A model generated the notes under the pieces. The model had not been told where the DNA came from, searched no databases, and worked only from the letters and a program-made list of their open reading frames with translations. Made by a program: the position numbers and the translations under genes. From BPIH01 sp042408535 (lineage in GTDB: Bacteria > Chloroflexota > Limnocylindria > Limnocylindrales > CSP1-4): a stretch of 8,850 nt of DNA. Location: positions 1 through 8,850 of the forward strand of contig JBHORA010000017.1 in NCBI GenBank assembly GCA_042408535.1. The letters are read 5' to 3'. Of the stretch, positions 5,535 to 8,850 are shown piece by piece (the stretch's first letter is position 1; every line of letters starts with the position of its first letter).

Positions 5535-6668
5535 ATGACGACCCCGAGCCCCTCGCCGAACCCACCGCCCGCTCCCCAGCCGGAGGCGCTGCCCAGGACC
5601 GAGACGCTGCCCCAGCCCGAGACCCTGCCCGGGCCGGAGACGCTGCCCGGGGCCGAGGGGCGCGGCCGATCCGCTGCCCCGTCCCGGCCCCGCATCTTCA
5701 GCGGCATCCAGCCCTCCGGCGTGCCCCACCTCGGCAACGACCTCGGCGCCATCCGCAACTACGTCCGCCTCCAGGAGACGTACGAAGCCATCTACTGCAT
5801 CGTCGACTACCACGCCCTCACGAGCGTCCACGACGCCGACCGCCTCCGCCGCCAGACCCGGGAGATGGCCTGCGCCCTCCTCGCCCTCGGCCTCGACCCG
5901 GCGAAGTGCACCCTCTTCGTCCAGTCCCATCGACCCGAGGTGACCGAGCTCGCCTGGCTCCTCGCCACCGTGACCCCGGTGAGCTGGCTCCAGCGGACGC
6001 CGACGTACAAGGAGAAGCGCCAGAACCAACCCGAGGACGTCAACCACGGCCTCCTCACCTACCCCGTCCTCCAGGCCGCCGACATCGTCCTCTACAAGGC
6101 CTCCCTCGTTCCGGTCGGCAAGGACCAGGCCGCGCACCTCGAACTGTCCCGGGAGATCGTCCGCGCCTTCCACGCCCGCTACGGCGAGACCTTCCCCGAA
6201 CCGCAGCCCGTCTACACCGAAGCCCCGGTCGTGCTCGGCACCGACGGGGTGAAGAAGATGAGCAAGTCGATCGGCAACACCATCGACATCCTCGCCGAAC
6301 CCGACGTCATCCGGCGGCAGGTCATGTCGATGGTCACCGACACCGAGCGGATCCTCCGCACCGACCCGGGCCGCCCAGAGGTCTGCAACGTCTGCCAGCT
6401 CCACCGCTTCTTCGGCCCCGACTACGAAGCCATCTGGGAGGGGGAGCGCACGGCCCGGACCGGCTGCGTCGACACGAAGCGGCTCCTCGCCGAGCGGATC
6501 ATCGCCCACTACGCGCCAGCCAGGGAACGCTACCTCGAACTCATGGCTCGCCCTGCCGAGGTCGACGCCATCCTCGCCGAGGGAGCGGAGCGGGTCCGGC
6601 CGATCGCCGAGGCGACCATGGCCGAGGTCCGCGAGAAGATGGGCCTCCGCGATCCCGCGACTGGCTGA
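5535..6668 (+). CDS. trpS: Tryptophanyl-tRNA synthetase
   Basis: This enzyme charges tRNA-Trp with tryptophan. The 377-residue protein is a class Ic aminoacyl-tRNA synthetase. It has GIQPSGVPHLGN (57-68) with PHLGN as the HIGH-type signature, YTEAPVVLGTDGVKKMSKS (227-245) ending in KMSKS, the tryptophan-pocket region QAADIVLYKA (180-189), and VGKDQ (194-198). The core of about 325 residues has normal bacterial length. Residues 1-52 are an extra Pro/Glu/Thr-rich tail built from four 6-residue repeats, absent in typical TrpRS. The ATG at 5535 is chosen over an in-frame ATG at 5217, whose extension is Arg/Pro noise. A TACACT hexamer 8 nt upstream suggests leaderless expression. It diverges from hom and converges on vapC. 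No other tryptophan genes are nearby. Confidence 0.95.
   Translation: MTTPSPSPNPPPAPQPEALPRTETLPQPETLPGPETLPGAEGRGRSAAPSRPRIFSGIQPSGVPHLGNDLGAIRNYVRLQETYEAIYCIVDYHALTSVHDADRLRRQTREMACALLALGLDPAKCTLFVQSHRPEVTELAWLLATVTPVSWLQRTPTYKEKRQNQPEDVNHGLLTYPVLQAADIVLYKASLVPVGKDQAAHLELSREIVRAFHARYGETFPEPQPVYTEAPVVLGTDGVKKMSKSIGNTIDILAEPDVIRRQVMSMVTDTERILRTDPGRPEVCNVCQLHRFFGPDYEAIWEGERTARTGCVDTKRLLAERIIAHYAPARERYLELMARPAEVDAILAEGAERVRPIAEATMAEVREKMGLRDPATG
5589..5660 (+). repeat. 18-bp tandem repeat coding for the TrpRS tail
   Basis: Four in-frame 18-bp units encode LPRTET, LPQPET, LPGPET and LPGAEG (residues 19-42). Units keep CTGCCC at the start and GAGAC near the end. The acidic, proline-rich product should be disordered. 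The period preserves the frame, so copy number could vary without loss of the enzyme. Confidence 0.85.
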
Positions 6669-6680
6669 CCGAGCCCCTCC

Positions 6681-6717
6681 GCGTCAGGCGGGCGGCGTCA
6701 GGCGGGCGGCGTCAGGC
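6681..6717. repeat. 14-bp tandem repeat, 2.6 copies, between trpS and vapC stops
   Basis: GCGTCAGGCGGGCG is repeated at 6681 and 6695, with a partial copy at 6709. The TCA of the third copy (6712-6714) is the vapC stop read on the other strand. It fills most of the 43-bp gap between the two convergent genes. It shows no hairpin or T-tract, so it is not an obvious terminator. Confidence 0.85.
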
Positions 6718-7137
6718 CGATGGGATGACCATGGCCGTCGGGTCGATCCGACGCAGCCCCGGAACCCCGTCGAAGGCACGGTCCGGGCTGACGATCTCGC
6801 CGATCCCCTCGTGGAGGCAGGTCGCCACATGGATCGCATCCCGGGCCGACAGGTCGGGGTGACGCTCCATGAGGCCGGGCACGCGTCGGACGAGGGCGTG
6901 CGTGACGGGCAGGACGGGGGTGAAGAGGTCGAGGGTCGCCGTCGCCAGAGCGATCCCTTCTTGCCGCCGGCCGATGGCGCTGTAGCGACGCAGGATCTCC
7001 TGGACGACCTCCGAGTTCGTGACCGCATCGGGCCGACCGTCGCCGATCGCCCGAACCATGGCCCGACACGGCGAGCGCAGGGGATGGTCGGTCCCGGCCG
7101 CGTACATGACGACCGCCGTGTCGATGAAGACGGTCAC
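6712..7137 (-). CDS. vapC: PIN-domain ribonuclease, VapC-type toxin
   Basis: This is a 141-residue PIN-domain protein, probably the toxin of a type II toxin-antitoxin pair. PIN toxins are Mg-dependent RNases that cut tRNA or other RNA until bound by their antitoxin. The acidic residues are all present: Asp6 in VFIDTAVVMYA, Glu43 in TNSEVVQEIL, Asp100 in LSARDAIHVATC, and Asp119/Asp123 in SPDRAFD. Length is typical. The frame is open upstream, but homology begins at the GTG at 7137. That GTG overlaps the TGA closing the antitoxin's second frame as GTGA, the usual translational coupling of these operons, and there is no separate Shine-Dalgarno. The toxin looks intact although its antitoxin frame is disturbed. 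The symbol is a family-level assignment, since subfamily and target cannot be told from sequence. Confidence 0.85.
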   Translation of the reverse strand: MTVFIDTAVVMYAAGTDHPLRSPCRAMVRAIGDGRPDAVTNSEVVQEILRRYSAIGRRQEGIALATATLDLFTPVLPVTHALVRRVPGLMERHPDLSARDAIHVATCLHEGIGEIVSPDRAFDGVPGLRRIDPTAMVIPSA

Positions 7138-7360
7138 GGTCGCTCGAGGCGGCCGCGGAGGATCTCGGCCTTCATGACCTCCCAATCGGCGAGCGGCAAT
7201 TCGAAGGCGGTGATCGGAAGGCCGCCGCCGCCCGCCGGTCCGGTGAGCCTTCGAGGTACCGGTCGACGGCCTCCCGGATGACCGAGCCGACCGAGCGCCG
7301 CTGTCGGGCGGCGATCCGCTTCAAGCGGGCGAGGTGCTCCGGGGCGAGAAGAACCTGCAC
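7134..7360 (-). CDS. Ribbon-helix-helix antitoxin, apparently frameshifted (VapB-like)
   Basis: This gene should encode the DNA-binding antitoxin that neutralises the adjoining PIN toxin. From a GTG at 7360 the protein reads VQVLLAPEHLARLKRIAARQ followed by RRSVGSVIREAVDRYLEG, a classic beta strand, helix and helix. The initiating frame stops at 7172 after 62 residues, with an unnatural end (FRSPPSNCRSPIGRS). The next frame, from about 7230 to 7134, reads LPITAFELPLADWEVMKAEI and then LRGRLERP, a typical toxin-binding tail, and its TGA overlaps the toxin start. One extra base in the GCGGCGGCGGC run near 7220-7230 would join both into a 75-residue protein. This may be a real mutation, a sequencing or assembly error in a GC run, or less likely programmed frameshifting. 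The start is uncertain because a tandem repeat begins directly upstream. Confidence 0.75.
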
Positions 7361-7532
7361 CCGGCGGGAGGGGAGCGACCCGGCGGGAGCGGAGCGACCC
7401 GGCGGGGGGGAGCGACCCGGCGGGGGGGAGCGACCCGGCGGGAGCGGAGCGACCCGGGCGGGAGCGGAGCGACCCGGCGGGGGGAGCGACCCGGCGGGAG
7501 CGGAGCGACCCGGCGGGAGCGGAGCGACCCGG
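7361..7532. repeat. G-rich ~19-bp tandem repeat, nine copies
   Basis: The unit is AGCGACCCGGCGGGAGCGG. AGCGACCC recurs at 7374, 7393, 7411, 7429, 7448, 7468, 7485, 7504 and 7523, with spacings of 17-20 bp. Differences lie in the G-run, where GGGAGCGG becomes up to seven consecutive G (7404-7410, 7422-7428), as expected from slippage. The array abuts the antitoxin start codon and fills the divergent spacer towards the transporter gene. The repeated GGG runs give the plus strand G-quadruplex potential. The period is not a multiple of three. Confidence 0.92.
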
Positions 7533-7552
7533 CCGGCCCCGGCGGCGTCGAC

Positions 7553-7558
7553 TACGAT
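7553..7558 (+). promoter_or_regulatory. Candidate -10 element for the AI-2E transporter gene
   Basis: TACGAT matches TATAAT at four of six positions and stands just after the G-rich repeat, in an otherwise AT-free stretch. A transcript starting near 7565 would have an 80-nt leader with the ribosome-binding site below. There is no -35 match, so confidence is low. Confidence 0.3.
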
Positions 7559-7630
7559 GGAGCCGGCCCGGCGGAGCGGAACCCGTCGAAGCGGGGCCGA
7601 ACAACGCAGCCCGGAGACCACGGCTCGCAC

Positions 7631-7638
7631 GAGGCAGG
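7631..7638 (+). promoter_or_regulatory. Shine-Dalgarno of the AI-2E transporter gene
   Basis: GAGGCAGG lies 6 nt before the ATG at 7645 and supports that start. Confidence 0.6.
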
Positions 7639-7644
7639 CCATCG

Positions 7645-8850
7645 ATGACCGAGACCACCTTCACGCCGCAGCAGCGCCGCTGGCTCTCGGCCCTCCTCGT
7701 CCTCGGGACGACCCTCGTCGCCATCCTCCTGACCTACGAGATCGCCCGGCTCGTCTCCTTCTTCGGCGACATCATCCTCGTCTTCTTTCTCGCCTGGCTC
7801 CTCTCCTTCGTCCTCGCCCCCCTCGTCAACGCCATCCTCCGCCTCCTGCCGCGCCTGCCGCGGGCCCTCGCCGTCGTCGTCGTCTACGCCGCCATCGCCG
7901 GGGGCTTCCTCGCCGCGCTCCTCTTCCTCGCCGCGACCCTGACGACCTCGATCGCCAACTTCCTCCGCGACGCACCGACCCTCTCGGCCGCCATCGCCAA
8001 CCTCCTTCGCCCGATCCAAGCCCGCCTCGCCGACCTCGGCTTCCAGGTCGACCTCATCGCCCAGGCCGACCTCGTCCTGGCGAACATCCAGCGCGGGGCG
8101 GGCGAGATCGTCGGGCCCCTCCAGCAGCTCGCCCTCGCCAGCGCTGGCCTCATCGGGAACCTCCTCATCCTCGTCATGCTCTCGGTCTTCATATCCATCG
8201 ACAGCGACAAGATCGTCCGCTTCGTCTACCGGGTCGTCCCGCCGGCCTACGCCGAGGACACCCGGATCCTCCAGGCGGCCGTCGCCCGGTCCTTCGCTGG
8301 CTTCCTTCGCGGCCAGCTCGTCCTCGGCCTCACCTTCGGCCTCATCGCCGCCGCGACGAGCTTCGTCCTCGGCCTCGACTACCTGCCGGTGACCTCGGTG
8401 ACCGCCGGCATCCTCCAGGCGATCCCCTTCTTCGGGCCCTTCGTGTCGTGGGCCCCGCCGGTTCTCGTCGCCCTCCTCCTCCGGCCCGACGTCCTCCTAC
8501 CGACGGTCGTCCTCATGGCCCTCGGCTGGTTCGTCGTCATGAACGTCCTCCAGCCGCGGATCCTGTCGGAGGCGGTGAACATCCACCCGGTCGTCGTCCT
8601 CGGCTCCGTCCTCGTTGGGGCGAAGCTGGCCGGGGCGACGGGGGTCATCTTCGGGATCCCGATCGCGGCTGTTCTCTCGGCCCTCTTCTTCCACTGGTTC
8701 CAGCGCTCGACCGAGCACGGTCCCGTCGCCGTCCGGGCGGCCCGCCTCGTCGAGGCCCGGACCGGCCAGCCCGTCCGGGTGCCCCGGGAGCCGAGCCCAG
8801 CCGTCGACGCCGACATCGAGGAGGGGGCCGGCGGCGCACCGGCGGCCGCG
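7645..8850 (+). CDS. AI-2E family transporter (partial, runs off the window)
   Basis: This is an inner-membrane protein of the AI-2E (PerM/UPF0118) family. Members act as exporters of autoinducer-2, as Na+ or H+ antiporters or, in unknown roles, as permeases. The visible 402 residues begin MTETTFTPQQRRWLSALLVL. Hydrophobic segments lie at about 14-32, 40-62, 73-98, 162-184, 221-244, 251-280, 284-302 and 314-352, giving the usual eight-helix pattern with a long soluble region (about 99-160) after the third helix. Family hallmarks are VPPAYAEDT (198-206), SFAGFLRGQL (216-225), ILQAIPFFGPF (256-266), and the C-terminal IHPVVVLGSVLVGAKLAGAT (313-332) then GVIFGIPIAA. Residues after 353 form a polar, Ala/Pro-rich tail, and no stop occurs before the window edge. 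The ATG is supported by GAGGCAGG. It diverges from vapBC. The substrate cannot be told from sequence. Confidence 0.92.
   Translation, partial: MTETTFTPQQRRWLSALLVLGTTLVAILLTYEIARLVSFFGDIILVFFLAWLLSFVLAPLVNAILRLLPRLPRALAVVVVYAAIAGGFLAALLFLAATLTTSIANFLRDAPTLSAAIANLLRPIQARLADLGFQVDLIAQADLVLANIQRGAGEIVGPLQQLALASAGLIGNLLILVMLSVFISIDSDKIVRFVYRVVPPAYAEDTRILQAAVARSFAGFLRGQLVLGLTFGLIAAATSFVLGLDYLPVTSVTAGILQAIPFFGPFVSWAPPVLVALLLRPDVLLPTVVLMALGWFVVMNVLQPRILSEAVNIHPVVVLGSVLVGAKLAGATGVIFGIPIAAVLSALFFHWFQRSTEHGPVAVRAARLVEARTGQPVRVPREPSPAVDADIEEGAGGAPAAA

Noticed and set aside
7361..7642. Antitoxin extended through the 19-bp repeat to an ATG at 7642
   Set aside because: The extension is a Pro/Gly/Arg/Ala repeat that shifts frame with copy number, and RHH antitoxins start right at the beta strand.
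7552..8816. Minus-strand open frames opposite the transporter gene
   Set aside because: The plus frame encodes a continuous AI-2E protein with membrane helices and hallmarks. The antisense frames are low-complexity shadows.

Overview
The window is very GC-rich DNA with strong G/C bias at third codon positions (CTC, GTC, GCC, GAC and GAG dominate). It uses GTG starts freely, and two -10-like hexamers lie only 8-10 nt ahead of start codons, as in leaderless transcripts. With the gene content, this suggests a high-GC soil or freshwater bacterium, most likely Chloroflexota (Limnocylindria/Ellin6529-like) or an actinobacterium. That placement is inferred from protein style and gene order, not from a marker gene.

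Layout: (1) 52-1035, plus strand: a dienelactone-hydrolase-family alpha/beta hydrolase and a 61-residue single-pass membrane protein, closed by a hairpin at 1103-1134 between convergent units. (2) 4710-1139, minus strand: a complete operon for the last steps of threonine synthesis from aspartate semialdehyde, in the order hom (no ACT domain), thrC, thrB. The hom-thrC junction carries a 23-codon reading frame that overlaps both neighbours as GTGA. The thrC-thrB gap carries a 24-bp hairpin-forming tandem repeat. (3) 4711-5534: an 824-bp non-coding spacer between divergent hom and trpS, with a 33-bp direct repeat and a cluster of ATGCA/TGCAT palindromes. (4) 5535-6668, plus strand: trpS with a repeat-built N-terminal tail. 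(5) 7360-6712, minus strand: a vapBC-type toxin-antitoxin pair whose ribbon-helix-helix antitoxin appears frameshifted. (6) 7361-7532: nine copies of a G-rich repeat of about 19 bp directly ahead of the antitoxin start. (7) 7645 to the window edge, plus strand: an AI-2E-family transporter, cut off at the right side.

Homoserine dehydrogenase, homoserine kinase and threonine synthase act in sequence, so the three-gene operon is a functional unit. The other genes are unrelated housekeeping or accessory functions. The most unusual property of the window is seven separate short repeats (14, 18, 19, 24 and 36 bp tandem units, a 33-bp pair with a 74-bp period, and a 14-bp repeat duplicating a start/stop junction). 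All lie at gene borders, start regions or disordered tails, while the enzyme cores are clean. No mobile element, tRNA, rRNA or convincing CRISPR array is visible.
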